DNA from: Ipomoea triloba
Lineage: Eukaryota; Streptophyta; Magnoliopsida; Solanales; Convolvulaceae
NCBI RefSeq assembly: GCF_003576645.1
Contig: NC_044922.1
Span: 23,580,886 to 23,644,885, forward strand
Length of the DNA stretch: 64,000 nt
Reading direction: 5' to 3'
This document shows positions 1-11,684 of the stretch, piece by piece. Under the pieces are notes generated by a model, which was given only the letters and a program-made list of their open reading frames with translations, was not told the origin of the DNA and did not search any database. The stretch's first letter is position 1, and each line of letters starts with the position of its first letter. The position numbers and the translations under genes were made by a program.

Positions 1-67
1 TTTTTTTTTTTTTTTTTTTTGTCCTGTGGTCGAACTGATCACTTCTTTGTGCACATGGCAGGTGACC

Positions 68-901
68 ATGCAGGCTGTCGCTCTCCAAACACGTTTGCAT
101 GCTATTTCCCAGGAGTACGCGCAGTTAGAGGAGGCGCACCAGAAATTGGAAGAGGAACTTAATCAACTTCGTGCCAGTCATAACACCTTGCTTGAGGAGC
201 ACAACACTCTTAGGAACAACCACTCGCGCCTTAGGCGGGAGCACGAGGCCTTGGAGAAGGAATTCAAGGAGCAAGGGGACAGCCATGCCTCGGCTCTTCA
301 GAGTGCCATCTACGAATGGCGAGGTTCTGAAGATTTTGTACGGGCCGCAGATGCACACGCCATTACCTGCATGCCTACCTTATTGCGATCTTGGTTGAGT
401 ACCCCCTACATGTCAGGCGAGCCTATGGTAGAAGCCATGACTAGTTGGCAGGATGGTCAGGATTATCGTCTATTTTCCAGTCCCCCTTCTGTACAGATTC
501 TCCAAGATTGGGTTAGGACACCAGGTGGTAGGGCTGCCATGGGACCCATTGCAGAGGTATGGTTACGTGACACAGACAAGGGTCGAGGTCGCCTAGTGCG
601 CGAGGGGGAGGCCGCTTTCTACATGGGTCGGCGAGAGATGCAAGATCATCTGTATGGTAAGTTAAGACGACGGTTCTCCTCTTTCAGTATACCAAGTTGG
701 AAGCTACCAGACTACTTGCCACTTGAGCGCCCCACGTCTTTAGTGATACCTTCATCCTTGTCTACCCTTGCCAATGCCTTCTTAGTCACGCCCGAGAGGG
801 CACAAGCAGGGGTAACATCGTCTGTCGCCATACCCTCCGAGAAGCAGACGCATGATCATTCAGATCCAGTCACAGACGGTTCAGGTGCTGTTGGGATGTG
901 A
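68..901 (+). CDS. Coiled-coil protein of unknown function, probably the last exon of a gene or retroelement ORF cut by the window edge
   Basis: An open frame runs to TGA at 899-901. The first ATG is at 68. The frame is open upstream, and a pyrimidine-rich tract ending in GCAG (about 58-61) could be a splice acceptor, so the true 5' end may lie outside the window. The first ~75 residues are a Glu/Leu/His-rich heptad coiled coil. After that comes a globular part rich in Trp and Arg, then a Ser/Thr-rich tail. I do not recognise the family. The length, the coiled coil and the repeat-rich surroundings fit a retroelement-associated ORF, but a host gene is possible. No enzyme motif is visible. Confidence 0.45.
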   Translation: MQAVALQTRLHAISQEYAQLEEAHQKLEEELNQLRASHNTLLEEHNTLRNNHSRLRREHEALEKEFKEQGDSHASALQSAIYEWRGSEDFVRAADAHAITCMPTLLRSWLSTPYMSGEPMVEAMTSWQDGQDYRLFSSPPSVQILQDWVRTPGGRAAMGPIAEVWLRDTDKGRGRLVREGEAAFYMGRREMQDHLYGKLRRRFSSFSIPSWKLPDYLPLERPTSLVIPSSLSTLANAFLVTPERAQAGVTSSVAIPSEKQTHDHSDPVTDGSGAVGM

Positions 902-1196
902 ACCCTTCCAGTACAGGCGGATACACTATTCCCTCTAGTTCTAGCTTGTCAGGTTCAGCTGAAAGATTGGCCGCCCCACTTTCCTGAGTGAGTTGAGGAT
1001 CTGTTCCGGTCACTTTATCATTTTTTTTATGTCGTTGCCGTATGTAGTTCTATACTTTCTTACTTTGACGCTATGTAGTTTTGATACCACAATCCCACTT
1101 TCAGATTGATTGAATATCTTCCTTCTGCGTCATTCTTGTTGTATGTAGCTACTTGTTCCAGCGTAGGGGCTGCACCTATCGCTTAGGCATTTAAGT
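902..1196. other. Probable 3' flank of the first ORF
   Basis: This stretch has no credible reading frame. It is T-rich after 1020 and repeats the phrase 'tatgtagtt' several times. It probably holds the 3' UTR of the ORF ending at 901. Confidence 0.3.
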
Positions 1197-1530
1197 GTGT
1201 GGATTGCCTGCTGCCTTAACACCATGCATACTTTTCTTTTTAAGGATGTACGTTTGGTTGTGTATCTTACATGAGTTTAAGGGCTGCGTCTCGTTAACTC
1301 GGATGTACTTTTTTTTAGTGTGTGTGCTGCCTGTTGCCATATGCAAGCACCATGCATACTTTTTTTAGGATGCACGTTAGGCTGTGTACTTTACTCAGCA
1401 GGCCCAGGTGGAAGCGCGTACCCTCTGAGTTTAAGGATTGCGTCCCATTAACTCGGTTGTACTCATTTAGTGTGTGGGTTGCCTGTTGTCTCATGCTAGC
1501 ACAATACACACTTTTTTTCTGTGGCAACCA
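1197..1530. repeat. Imperfect tandem repeat, about 3 units of 120-150 bp
   Basis: Three related blocks begin near 1197, 1319 and 1471 with a GTGTGGRTTGCCTG-like phrase. Each continues through 'caccatgcatac', a T-run and a 'ttaactcgg' phrase. Short open frames on both strands here follow from the repeat and are not convincing genes. Confidence 0.6.
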
Positions 1531-2530
1531 TTACTTCCGATGGAGTGGAGTGGGCCCACTTGGCTCACCTATTGGCCCCTCCGTGGTCGTCAAGTGGTGC
1601 ACTTTCAGTTCCAAGAGTAGGTGGGGACCGCCTGCTCAAATCCTGCATATCCTTCTTGGTTCCACGGGGATTCGATGAATTTCACTTTGGGATTCGGCCA
1701 TTTTGGCGTATTTGGGTTTATGTGAGATAATAAGGGTGAAAACTAGGAATGTATACTTTTTGTAACAATTCCCACAGACGATGCCAATGATGGTTTTATC
1801 GGGACCGGATCCACTATAAAACGCATTTAAGAAAACCGGATCCACTATAAAACGCATTTAAGAAAATAATAAAATTTATTGCAGGGGATGTGAGGCCCAA
1901 TACAATGTATACGAGCCCAAGAATACCGCTGAAAAAATGGCGACCCAAAAAAAAAACAAACAAATAAATAAATAACACTAAATAGGTTACCCAAGAAATC
2001 GATCACAGGCACGCTAGTAAGAGGGAGGAGACCAAACCACTAGACCAAGGAAGTCTTTATGACTTGAGGTCCCCCCTCCTTTTATACTACAAGCCATTTA
2101 ACCTGATCCGTGTCCGACATCCAAGTAACGCCAACCTCCTCCAGACACGCGACCCACGCCATCTTATCTCTCCCAACCCCCTCCGCTAGCTTCCATCCTC
2201 CACGTGATTGGCTCATGCGAGAACTACGGCGAGTGTAATACTCACACACCTGACTCAACCCCGGGGTGGTGCACAACTAGCCGCCACCCCGGGTGCTGCA
2301 CCACACTGCGGGGGCATTGGGCATGCGCTCGTGCCCGGCTCCGGGTGGCAACGTGGCCAGCTGCCACCCCCTCAGCCTCGCGCCCTGGCACCCCTGAGGT
2401 GCCTCGGCTGCCAGCGACCTCCTCCTCCGACCTCTGTGTTGCACTACTGCACACCCTGCCTTGCACCCCTCCTTCCAGGCTTCATTTTTGTCATCAACCT
2501 TCCTTGGGTTTAGCCCAACTAATCAATTAA
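1531..2530. other. GC-rich unassigned sequence, possibly an old LTR or retroelement end
   Basis: The part at 2100-2500 is much more GC-rich than its surroundings and has short frames on both strands without family motifs. A TATA-like 'ccttttatactac' lies near 2078. Positions 1804-1834 and 1835-1865 form a perfect 31-bp direct repeat containing GGATCC. I could not find LTR ends. Confidence 0.3.
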
Positions 2531-2859
2531 GAAAAAATAAGTTACGTTTTACCGACTCATCAATATCGCATTAAGAAGACTTAATTTATTTTAATATAAA
2601 AATTGTTAAGATATGATTTTTATTATAGATTATAATTATTTACACCAATATTCATATTTACTACATAGTACTACTTTTATTATAATTTGAAAATACTTAT
2701 TTTGATTATATTGATAATAATCATTTTTATTTTATATTAATTAACTTTGATATTTAAAAATTATACTAAGTATTTACTTATTTTAATTTACGTGTTGGAC
2801 ATTAATTTAATCCTGCAATGCGCGTATTATAATTAGTACATACAATTACTTAGTAACGT
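2531..2859. other. AT-rich spacer, nothing recognised
   Basis: Very AT-rich sequence without reading frames or clear repeats. Confidence 0.4.
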
Positions 2860-3036
2860 GTCACGGGACATGCCTAACTGCCATGGGACGTGCCTAACCA
2901 CCTTGGGACATGCCAAACCACCTTGGGACGTGCCTAGCCGCCACATGATGTGCCCAACCACCTCGGGACGTGCCTAGCCCCCATCGGGCGTGCCTTAACC
3001 ACCTTGGGACGTGCCTAGCCGCCAACCTTGGGACGT
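2860..3036. repeat. Short tandem repeat, unit about 20-22 bp (gggacgtgcctaaccacctt-like)
   Basis: About eight degenerate units share GGGACRTGCC followed by TAACCACCTT or TAGCCGCC. The array is GC-rich within an AT-rich flank. It ends just before the left edge of the large duplicated block. Confidence 0.75.
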
Positions 3037-3194
3037 AATAACATAATGGAGCTAAAGGATTTAATCACTTAAGATACATTAGGACAATTTTTTTTATAAC
3101 ATAATTCACCCTTAGGCTAAATATGGACTGTCACTTTCCTTTCAAGAAAATCTAGAAATATGATTAGTTGGCGTAATAACTGTCTATTTATATG

Positions 3195-3376
3195 ATTTAC
3201 TGGACTCAGATATATACATGAAAATTTTAGAGGGGTTAAAGTTAACAAAGACAAACTCTCCTCGAGAACTCTATTTGATCAAGTTACAAAGATCGCTTTA
3301 TGGTTTGAAGTAGTTTGTGCAAATGTAGTACCAACATTTGAATGAGTATCTTATAAAAGAGGGATATAAAAATTAA
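3195..3376 (+). pseudogene. Degenerate Ty1/copia reverse-transcriptase fragment (copy A)
   Basis: Pieces in shifting frames resemble the copia RT core: an SLYGLK-like stretch near 3296-3315, then a short LIKEGY-like stretch ending near 3376. Stops and frameshifts interrupt it. The B copy (about 12680-12776) has lost the central piece. This is a dead retrotransposon relic. Confidence 0.6.
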
Positions 3377-3632
3377 TGATAGACATTTCGATTTAGGTTA
3401 TCTGAATTGAACCGAGTTGAACTGAACCAAATGGTTAGACTTTGGTTTATTATTAAAAACTGATAAGTTATATATTTTATAAATCGAATGGCTTCGATTA
3501 GGTTTAGTTTAAAATCGAATCGAACTGAAAATCCAAATGATTTGTGTGTGTACGTGTGTAATTATTATTATATATTTTATTTATACCCAAATGTCTTTAT
3601 ATTTACAGATTTACCTAAATATATATACTAAA

Positions 3633-4507
3633 GAGTTAATTCCAATGGAGCTCCTTTGTCTTTGGTGGCAATTCTAAATTTAATCCAGACTATCGTTTTT
3701 GTCATTTAACACCCCAAACTATCATATTTTGGACACTTTTGATCCTTCTATGACTTTTCCAGTGAGACTCTATTTTAGGAAAGGATATTTTCATCTTTTC
3801 AAAAAAAAAAAATTATATTATTTTCTCAATGAGTTAGTTTTATCGAAGATCCCTTGTCTTTGGTGGCAATTCCAAATTTAGTCACAGACAACTGTTTTTG
3901 CATTTAACAACCCAAACTATTATATTTTATATTTTGGACATTTTTATCATTCCAATGACTATATTTACAGTAAAACCCTATTTTAGGAAAGGGTATTTTT
4001 CGATGACAAAGAAGAGGCTTTTTTTTTTCCTCATTTTTTTTTGCTCTACAGCTATTGTGGATGATTCACATAATCATGGACTAAATAATAGCAATCAGAT
4101 TGAAGCCAACCAAGTGGCGACATTCTAAGCTTTCCAACTGCGTTGCAGAATGATTGCCCCGCACCCAGAGGTTCTCACGCACTCGGTATCGCCATTGACG
4201 AAGGACGATTTGGGGCCAAGTTGAAGGAGATGAAAACAAGAGCCTAGGTGAAGGAGATGGTGTAGTGCACGACTGAAGAGATGAAAATCAGGAAAAAAAT
4301 CAGTGCAGAAAACCAAAAAATAAATAAATAAATAAATAAAGAGATGAAAATGACCTTGCCTAAAGCATGGTTTCACCGGAAAAGTCATAGAAAGGACAAG
4401 ATGTGTCCAAAATATGATAGTATGTGTTGTTAAATGGACAAAACGATGGTCTTTGACTAAATTTGAAATTTTCACCAAAGACAAAGGATATTCGTTGGAG
4501 TTAACTC
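3633..4507. mobile_element. Foldback (long inverted repeat) element, copy A
   Basis: The two ends are inverted repeats of ~150 bp (about 3633-3790 and 4350-4507). Both start with GAGTTAA and contain 'cctttgtctttggtg'. A second, internal set of related sub-repeats is present. No transposase frame is visible, so it is non-autonomous. The counterpart in copy B is at 13035-13905. Confidence 0.7.
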
Positions 4508-5087
4508 ATTGAAAAATAATTAAAGAGACAAAAACACCCTTTTCTAAAATAGGGTTTCACTCATAAAGTCATCAGAATGGCCAAAAGTGTCCTAAATAGG
4601 ATGTTAAACTATTTATCAAATTTGTTCTTATCTAATGGAACGTTATTTGATCAAATGACAAAGACTTTGTTGAGAAGAAGATGACTTTTCCAGGATGAAA
4701 TGAAAATTGGATTCATGTAACAGGAGAAAGATTCTCTATAAACAATATGTTGCTGCTGAAACACAAAAGAATTGAAATCTTAGATCAAAACGCTATGTAT
4801 GGATTGTATGAACTGCCTAAACAAGATTTTTGAACAACAAACAACCGGTTTAGATATTCACAACCAAGAAATACTAGATTCTCTTTCGGATAAACGCTGA
4901 AAGGATAAGGAAGGCTAGAATGCCAACAAACGACTATTATTAAATTCATGTGACCAAAAAATTTTGCATATTAAATAAAAGTATAGATACTCCTACAGTT
5001 ATTTTTGAAGATAATGTTGCATGAATTGAATTGAACCGTTGCATGCATTGAATTGAACTGTTGAAGGGGGATTACATTAATGGTGAA

Positions 5088-5285
5088 AAGACAGCACATT
5101 TCACCCAAGTTCTTCCATACACATGAACTTCAAAAATACTAGACAAGTTGATATTAAACATATTAGATCCAATGAAAATCTTGCAAACCATTTTACTGAG
5201 TCCTTGTCTAGTTGTCTGCTTCAACTTTTGATAAACTTGTTTATGGAATAGGCACGAGAAGGAGTTTTGAAAAGCAAATTAATGT
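5088..5285 (+). pseudogene. Degenerate Ty1/copia RNase H C-terminal fragment (copy A)
   Basis: One frame carries a KFFHTHELQK-like start and a STFDKLVYGIG-like end, as in the C-terminus of copia polyproteins. Several stop codons lie between them. The corresponding relic in copy B is at about 15135-15330. It cannot encode a functional enzyme. Confidence 0.7.
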
Positions 5286-6104
5286 AAGTTACACGATAAG
5301 GAATCTTAAAAGGAACCAAACACTTATTTACCAGGACCTTTTTACTTAATGTAAGTTATACAATAAGGTATATATTCTAAAAAGTATAAACAATATGAAA
5401 TTTTTAGGAGAAATGATCAAATAGACCATTAAACTTTATAAAAAAAATTAAATAATTAAGCCCATTAATTTTAAAAAGTTACAATTAAACATTTCAACTT
5501 ATTAAAATCATTCATCTAAGCCATGTTTACCAGGAAACAACATGTTACTAGTAAAATTATGATGACGTGGCATGATAGTTGTCATTAACAGCTACTTGCC
5601 GTCGTTGATCGTTTTAAATCACCATTAACCATTGTTGATAACCATTGGTCACTGAAGAAGGCGACCAACGATCATTTGCCAGTCGCTGATTTTGTTACTG
5701 AAATCTTAATGACAAGTTATTATAGGTGGATAATCGACTATTGGGCTCAGATGTATAAAAATGACAAGCTAAAGTGTTTATTTATAACTTTTTAAAGTTC
5801 ATGGGTCTAATTACTTTTTCATATAAAATGCAGACACTTATTTTCTTATTTGATCATTTTTTAAATATTAAACATATTCTTAACCAGGGAGTAGGAGATG
5901 ATCATTAGTTTTATAGGGTGACTCGTTTCTTTTCTTTTCTTTTTATTCTAGTTAATGTATGCACAAGGGAGTATATATTGTGAAAAGTATAAATAATATG
6001 TAAAATGCTAAGAATAATTTAAGAAATTATTCTCATTATGTGGTTTTTATTATAGGTGTACACAAAGAAAAAATGGGTTACCAGTATTTACAAAAAAAAA
6101 AAAA

Positions 6105-6222
6105 GTAAAATAAGAGCAATTCTGATAATAGGGTTTTGTTGAGTTTTTTGTGGACCAACTTTTGGCGTTGGGGCCCTTGCATGATTCCACTTACGTGTTT
6201 CTTTTGCTCTCTCTTCTTCCTT
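6105..6222. repeat. Single unit of the leader-proximal ~119-bp repeat (copy A)
   Basis: It starts GTAAAATAAGAGCAAT and ends in a CT-rich run. Copy B carries five units of it at 16069-16702, so the array expanded in B or contracted in A. Confidence 0.8.
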
Positions 6223-6370
6223 GTAATCTCTATCTTTTTTAAAATTTGTATTTATTTCTAAACTTATTCCTATTGTCACATGTTAGGTTAACACAATTAT
6301 AAAACCATTTTATATTTATAAATTAATCGATTTTATTATAAATATTACCTTAATAATTAAGCAGTACAAC

Positions 6371-6379
6371 TATATAAAG
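6371..6379 (+). promoter_or_regulatory. TATA-like element of the duplicated (orphan) SUVR promoter
   Basis: TATATAAAG lies about 90 bp before the conserved leader block and is preserved in copy B (16917-16925). Promoter activity is inferred from this conservation only. Confidence 0.4.
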
Positions 6380-6459
6380 ATAAAAATATAACATCACACT
6401 TTCTAATTTAACTCAAATAATATTTTATTAACATTCAAAGTATTTCATTTCCCCATTTT

Positions 6460-6560
6460 CTTACAGACAGCACCTTTTCTTTCACCCACTGTCGGAGCTT
6501 GAGCTTTTCTGCAGCAAGGCGTCGCAATCTGTTCTCATTTGATCTTCGCATCTCAGCAGG
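6460..6560 (+). pseudogene. Orphan copy of the SUVR 5' leader exon
   Basis: This ~100-bp block is nearly identical to the leader exon at 17004-17105. It ends CAGCAGG followed by a GTGAGC splice donor at 6561. No SUVR coding exon follows within copy A. It may be silent, may start a noncoding RNA, or may splice across to the coding exons 14.6 kb downstream. Confidence 0.65.
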
Positions 6561-7871
6561 GTGAGCTCCTATTTCCCGTTTCTTAGTCCATATTTTTTCT
6601 TCTTTCCAATAGCTGTAGATTTTCCGTTAAATTTCAGTTTCTTTATCATTTTTCGCTTCAATTAAAGTGTTTATCTTTTTCGGTTTGTGTCATGGATAAT
6701 ATATATTATTTTTATTTCTTTAAAAATTTAATGCTAATATATATTTCCATTTTGCTTTGCACATACATTACCTGTGAATGTAAGTGTAAATGGCTTATAT
6801 TGGTGGAGGAAGAATTCTATGACTCGGTTACGCAATTAATTTTCATTTGTATAGTTATTTATTATGGGAGAAAGAAATGAATTGTAGAAGAAAAGAGAAA
6901 TAAATTTCAATTTACTTTGTTGTGGAATTCTGAATTAGGAGGAAATGTGCTTTGAAATGTAGTTTTGGGAGGTTTATGATCTTAGGATTCCAGTGTGGCA
7001 GTGAAGAGTTTGGTTCTCTGTTGGAAGGAGTTCCTCTAGTAAGAGCCGGATAGTACATTGGGATAGATTTAAGAGACTAGGATTTTCCAATATGGTGGAG
7101 AAGAGTTCAAATTGTTGTTGGACCTGTGTGACAGTACCTTGGGGATTAGGCCTCCCGGCTTAACGAGTATGTCACTAGACTTCAAGTTCTTTGGAAGTAA
7201 TTCTTCTAGGCTTCATTGGTGCACAATGTATTCAAGTTAGTGAGATTGTTATATTGGCCTTTCTGGGGCTGAAAGGGTAATTTATAAAATAGGCAAAAAC
7301 TAAAAGAGAATGCTATTTTAAACTGTTTGGAATGAAAGAGATTAGAGACAGCATTGCACATGTATCAAACACAAACTTAGAAAAAATGGAATGAATGGTA
7401 TTAAGCAAATATATATTCAAGCAAAGGAACTGATTGTGGTTAGAAAAATAGTGCCATTTGTAATTTGAAAGAAATTATAACAATTTTAGGTTTTTTTGTT
7501 TTTTGTTTTTTTTAATGAATCTGTATCAGGCTGGGTATACTTAATGGAAACTATGACTCTAGAAGAAGTAAAATGTAGAAATTTGCAAATTTGAAGCACT
7601 TCTTCAATATGTAATTGGCTTAGTGGTTGGCGGTGGCTTAGTTAAGTTGTGTGTTAAGCTGCTTAGTTATTGTAATACGTAGTCAATTGCATCTACTTAT
7701 GGTGAATTTAAGATTATGATTCCCTTAATTGCTGCCCCATTCTGGATTAAAGCAAAAATTACTGTATGTATTTTACGGTTCACACCATTTCTTGAGCCAA
7801 CAAGTGTTGAAGGTTAATTTGCTAACTTCCTGGGATCTATCCTAGAAAAACCAAAATAAGATTCACAATAA

Positions 7872-8635
7872 CTCTTGTGGGGCGTATAGTGGTTTAATGG
7901 AAGCTTAACACGTGTTTTATGGTTTTGATGTTTCATAACACGTGCTATTTGACTCATTTGGATAATAGCTTAAAGAGGTTTGTCGGAGTGGTATTTACAG
8001 AATTCTCTCATAAAAGGAGTCTAGGTTTTCCTATTTTCTTATGCCAATTGAACATCCTTTGTTCTCACTTTTCCTTGGCAACCTGCGAATCTTATTTTGG
8101 TTTTTCTAGAATAGAACCCCGGAAGTTGGCAAGTTAACCTTCAGCTCCTGTGGGCCATGTAGTGGTTTCATGGAAGTTTAACACTTCTTTTATAGCTTTG
8201 ACGCTTCATAACACGTGCTATTTGACTCATTTGGATAATGGCTTAAAGAGATTTGTCAGAGGGGTATTTACAGAATGCTCTGGTAAAAGGAATCTATATT
8301 TTCCTATTTTCTTATGCCAATTGAACCTCCTTGTTCTTGTGTTTCCTTGGCAACCTGCGAATCTTATCTTGGTTTTTCAAGAATAGAACACAGGGAGTTG
8401 GCAAATTAACCTCCAACTCCTGTGGGGCATATAGTGGTTTTATGGAAGTTTAACACGTGTTTTATAGCTTTGACGCTTCATAACACGTGCTATTTGACTC
8501 ATTTGGATAATAGCTTAAAGATATTTTTCAGAGGGGTATTTACAGAATGCTCTCATAAAAGGAATCTATGTTTTCCTACTTTCTTATGCAAATTGAACAT
8601 CCTTTGTTCTCGTTTTTCCTTGGCAACCTGCCAAC
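7872..8635. repeat. 273-bp tandem repeat, 3 units (copy A)
   Basis: Units start at 7872, 8145 and 8417 with CTCYTGTGGGSC. Each carries up to two CACGTG cores about 45 bp apart, five in total in copy A. Each unit is open for 72-86 codons because 273 is divisible by 3, but no frame crosses the whole array. Confidence 0.9.
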
Positions 8636-9242
8636 CTCAGATGAGGATGAAAGTTTCTACCTCACAAGGTATTGGACTTTAAGGAAGAGGAGATTTTTTA
8701 TCAATCAGGCTTCTGAACTACCAGAGTGTTGCTAAGAGCACATTTTATAATATTATGTCCCTTATTGACTAACTCTTTATAATCAAATTCTGGTTCAATG
8801 TGCTTGTATCCATTTCGTGCCAATTTCTACAATTTAGATCTGTATTACTGCTTAGATTCTGATATTATTTCCATGAAAGAGAATTGATATGTGTGTAATG
8901 GTAGAGAAGGTTTTTTGGTCATAGCTGAAAAGCATGAGAGATGACATTTAGGGGACTAATTTTAGGGGCCATAGCTTTTGCCGCAAAATGTTGAAGGACT
9001 AGCACCATAACCATTTGTTTTTTGGGTTGTGGTGGTTGGGAGAGATAACTAACTGATGTGCACAAGCACCAAAATACACACCTGCTCTTTTTATCAAATT
9101 ACATGAACATAGCTTTTTACATAGGTTTATGTATATGTGTTTGTAGGTGGTGTTCCATGTCCCTGTTACTAGATAGATTCTGTCACATCCTCCATGCTCC
9201 CTGTTTTATATAATACAGAGTAACATTCACATATTGCCTTCT

Positions 9243-9519
9243 GAACTATTTTCTGGGCATTTTTAAACCATAAATGACTATGCCAATTGTCTAGTGGGCT
9301 TTTTCAGTTTACAGAATTTGTGTTCTTCATATCACTGTGGAGAACCAAGAAGAACGAGAAACTCATGCAACGGAAGGACGAATTTACCCTTGAATTTCAC
9401 AGCTACCTAACACTAAGATGAAGAAAGGGCTAATGATGGAAACATCTTGATAGTTAAGTGTCATATTTGTCCTGTTTACATTATATGTGGCGCAGAGTTC
9501 CGAACCCATGACTTTTTGC
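9243..9519. other. Unique spacer after duplication copy A
   Basis: No gene is seen. The stretch ends at a hAT insertion. Confidence 0.4.
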
Positions 9520-9728
9520 CACTGTTGCAAAAATCCCCGCCTAGGCGCTCCTAGACCGAAGCGAATTGCTCCCTAGGCGTCTGCCTAGGTGGCCGGCCGC
9601 TTAGGAGACCGCCTAGCACCTAACTTGGCCGACTGGGCCAAATTTGGCCGAGTTAACTCGCCCAACTCGACAGAGTTAGCCGAGTTACGTTAACTCGAGC
9701 TAGTCGGCCTTGTTAATTTATATAAGTA

Positions 9729-9784
<56 letters not shown>

Positions 9785-9910
9785 CATACGCCCACGCACA
9801 TGAATTAATTTTTTGTTTTTATAGGTCACCACCTAGGTACTGCCTAGACCGCTTAGACGTTAGGCGCTAGTCGGCCGCCCGACTAGCGCCTAGCGCCTAC
9901 TACAACCATG
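9520..9910. mobile_element. Non-autonomous hAT element with an (AT)n tract inside
   Basis: A perfect 8-bp target-site duplication, CTTTTTGC, lies at 9512-9519 and 9911-9918. The ends are inverted (CACTGTTG and, reverse-complemented, CATGGTTG). Subterminal regions carry many CGCCTAGG/GCGCCTAG motifs in both orientations. A pure AT microsatellite runs from about 9730 to 9782. There is no transposase frame. Confidence 0.8.
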
Positions 9911-9920
9911 CTTTTTGCAT

Positions 9921-9933
9921 GGCTCTGATACCA
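9921..9933 (-). other. Initiator-Met tRNA primer-binding-site-like sequence of an old LTR retroelement
   Basis: The minus strand reads TGGTATCAGAGCC, the usual primer binding site of plant LTR elements. An LTR should lie just to the right, but I could not delimit one. The hAT element at 9520-9910 sits in this relic. Confidence 0.4.
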
Positions 9934-10615
9934 AATTGAATCATGTGCTCCATCCAACTAAAAGCATAAGCTAATAGTTAGACTACACATTTATTGTTTA
10001 CGTTATATTTATGCTCACAGCAACATCTCGTAGGAATATATAGACACTGTGCTTATTGAATTGGCACCTTAAAATTTCTCATGATTTATACAACAAAAGA
10101 ACCATCATCTTTAATCAATCAAATAATACAAGATGAAGAAGAATCTGTGCAAAGAGTAGCATGTTTCTGTTTCTTTCAAACCAAAAATTCTTTTACCTGC
10201 AAACAACAAATAAATTAAGCAACCTCCATGTCTGTATACTATCAAACAAGGTTACTCACGATTCATCTGGAGGGACTGCAATTGAGCGGCAATACTTTCA
10301 TAGTCCGGAAGCTATATTTTGGCATGTTTAGAAAAGTAGATATATTTTGTTAATTAGAAATAAAGAGTTTCCTAATAAAATAGAAGTCTTAAATATTTTG
10401 CAAAAATGTACCCGGTCAATATTGACTTTTTTTAAAAAAATGATGTGGCATCTTTTCCTTCACTGTCGGTGTATCAAATATTAATCCATAACTTTAAATA
10501 TAAGTAAATAAGTTATGTTTAAATAAATAATGCAAGTAGAAAAGATGGAAGATGGTGATAATAAGTAAGAGAAGATGATAATGAATGTAATTTTAATAAT
10601 GAATAAATATATAAG
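9934..10615. other. Intergenic sequence, possibly LTR remnant
   Basis: No reading frame or clear terminal motif was recognised. Confidence 0.3.
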
Positions 10616-10760
10616 TAAGCTAAAGACCTTGTGGTCGAGTGGTACCTGATTGCACCTCACATGAAAGGGGGTGAGTTCGAGCCTCAATGGAGATAAATGG
10701 ACACTAAGAACTTAGCAGATCCTTGAGTTTACTATTTGATTTGTAATACTAGTTGATTTC
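10616..10760 (+). mobile_element. tRNA-derived SINE
   Basis: A box-A-like segment (TGGTCGAGTGGT, about 10631-10642) is followed ~40 bp later by a box-B-like segment (GAGTTCGAGCCTC, about 10672-10684), as in plant SINE heads. The body is short and target duplications were not resolved. Confidence 0.5.
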
Positions 10761-11227
10761 TCTTTAGTTTGTGTTATCACTTAGCATATAACTAATGTAA
10801 TTATGTGTAGTTACTGTGAATTATAAAGCTTGATTCTTTAAGTTGGTTCTTAGTGGTGGAAAATTACATTTGAGTTAGTTTACTTAATATGTGTCCTTGT
10901 ACTAAAATCGTGTTTCAAACTAACTTTTTCGCCCCCATTTAGTAAGCTTTTTAAATCCGCCATAGAAGCTGCTTTATTTTAATGCAGTTACAATGATTTA
11001 ATGAATGACACAATTCAAGGAATTTTCTCTAGCAGTACATTAATTGTTTTGCAAGATTAACATGCAATTAGGGGTGTCAATGTGAGTTGGCTTGTCCCAC
11101 GGCAGGTTGTAATTTTGTGGGTCTTTGCCGGCTGACCCATGGGTTAAAATTCTTCAATCTTAACCGGCCTCAAACGTGTTAGCCAACGAGCCAACTTCAA
11201 GAAAAAATAATTATAATAATAGTAATA

Positions 11228-11259
<32 letters not shown>

Positions 11260-11280
11260 TCTCTCTCTCTCTCTCGTTCA

Positions 11281-11576
11281 AGTGAGAATACCTCTTAACG
11301 TGAGAGCATGCAGACTTTTTTAGTAATGCACAGTAAATTCTTTATGAATGTATAATAACTACTCTAGCTTTGAGACTACAATATGAATACACTGCATCTA
11401 CTACATATATGAATGCACCGAATTTACTACATAAATGCACCACAATTATTACACGAATGCACAGTGCACTTATGTAGTAGTCACGGAGTTAGAGTAGTTA
11501 TTGTGCATTCATGTAGAACTTACCATGCATTACTAAAGAAGTTCGCATGTTCTCTGGTTAAGAGATGTTCTCACCT
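11281..11576. mobile_element. Foldback MITE inside the composite hAT-like element
   Basis: Arms of ~95-100 bp at 11281-11378 and 11475-11576 are inverted repeats. Both carry 'tttagtaatgca' and 'taataactactcta' in mirrored positions. The centre is AT-rich. No coding capacity. Confidence 0.75.
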
Positions 11577-11599
11577 ACAAATAAATAAATAAATACATA

Positions 11600-11635
11600 T
11601 GTATACACATGTATATATATATATATATATACACA

Positions 11636-11682
<47 letters not shown>
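11600..11682. repeat. AT/GT dinucleotide microsatellite
   Basis: Alternating TA runs with a short GTGTGTGTGT core. The open frames here are simple-sequence artefacts. Confidence 0.85.

Positions 11683-11684
<2 letters not shown>

Larger units (their letters stand above)
3044..9242 (+). repeat. Large segmental duplication, copy A (orphan promoter copy)
   Basis: About 6.2 kb matches 12492-20956 in the same orientation, in the same order and with many small differences. From left to right it contains a copia reverse-transcriptase remnant, a foldback element, a copia RNase H remnant, one unit of the ~119-bp leader repeat, a TATA-like site, a copy of the SUVR leader exon with its splice donor, and three units of the 273-bp intron repeat. 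The match ends at 9242, before any SUVR coding exon. Copy A lacks two miniature elements present in copy B, so the duplication is older than those insertions. Confidence 0.9.
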
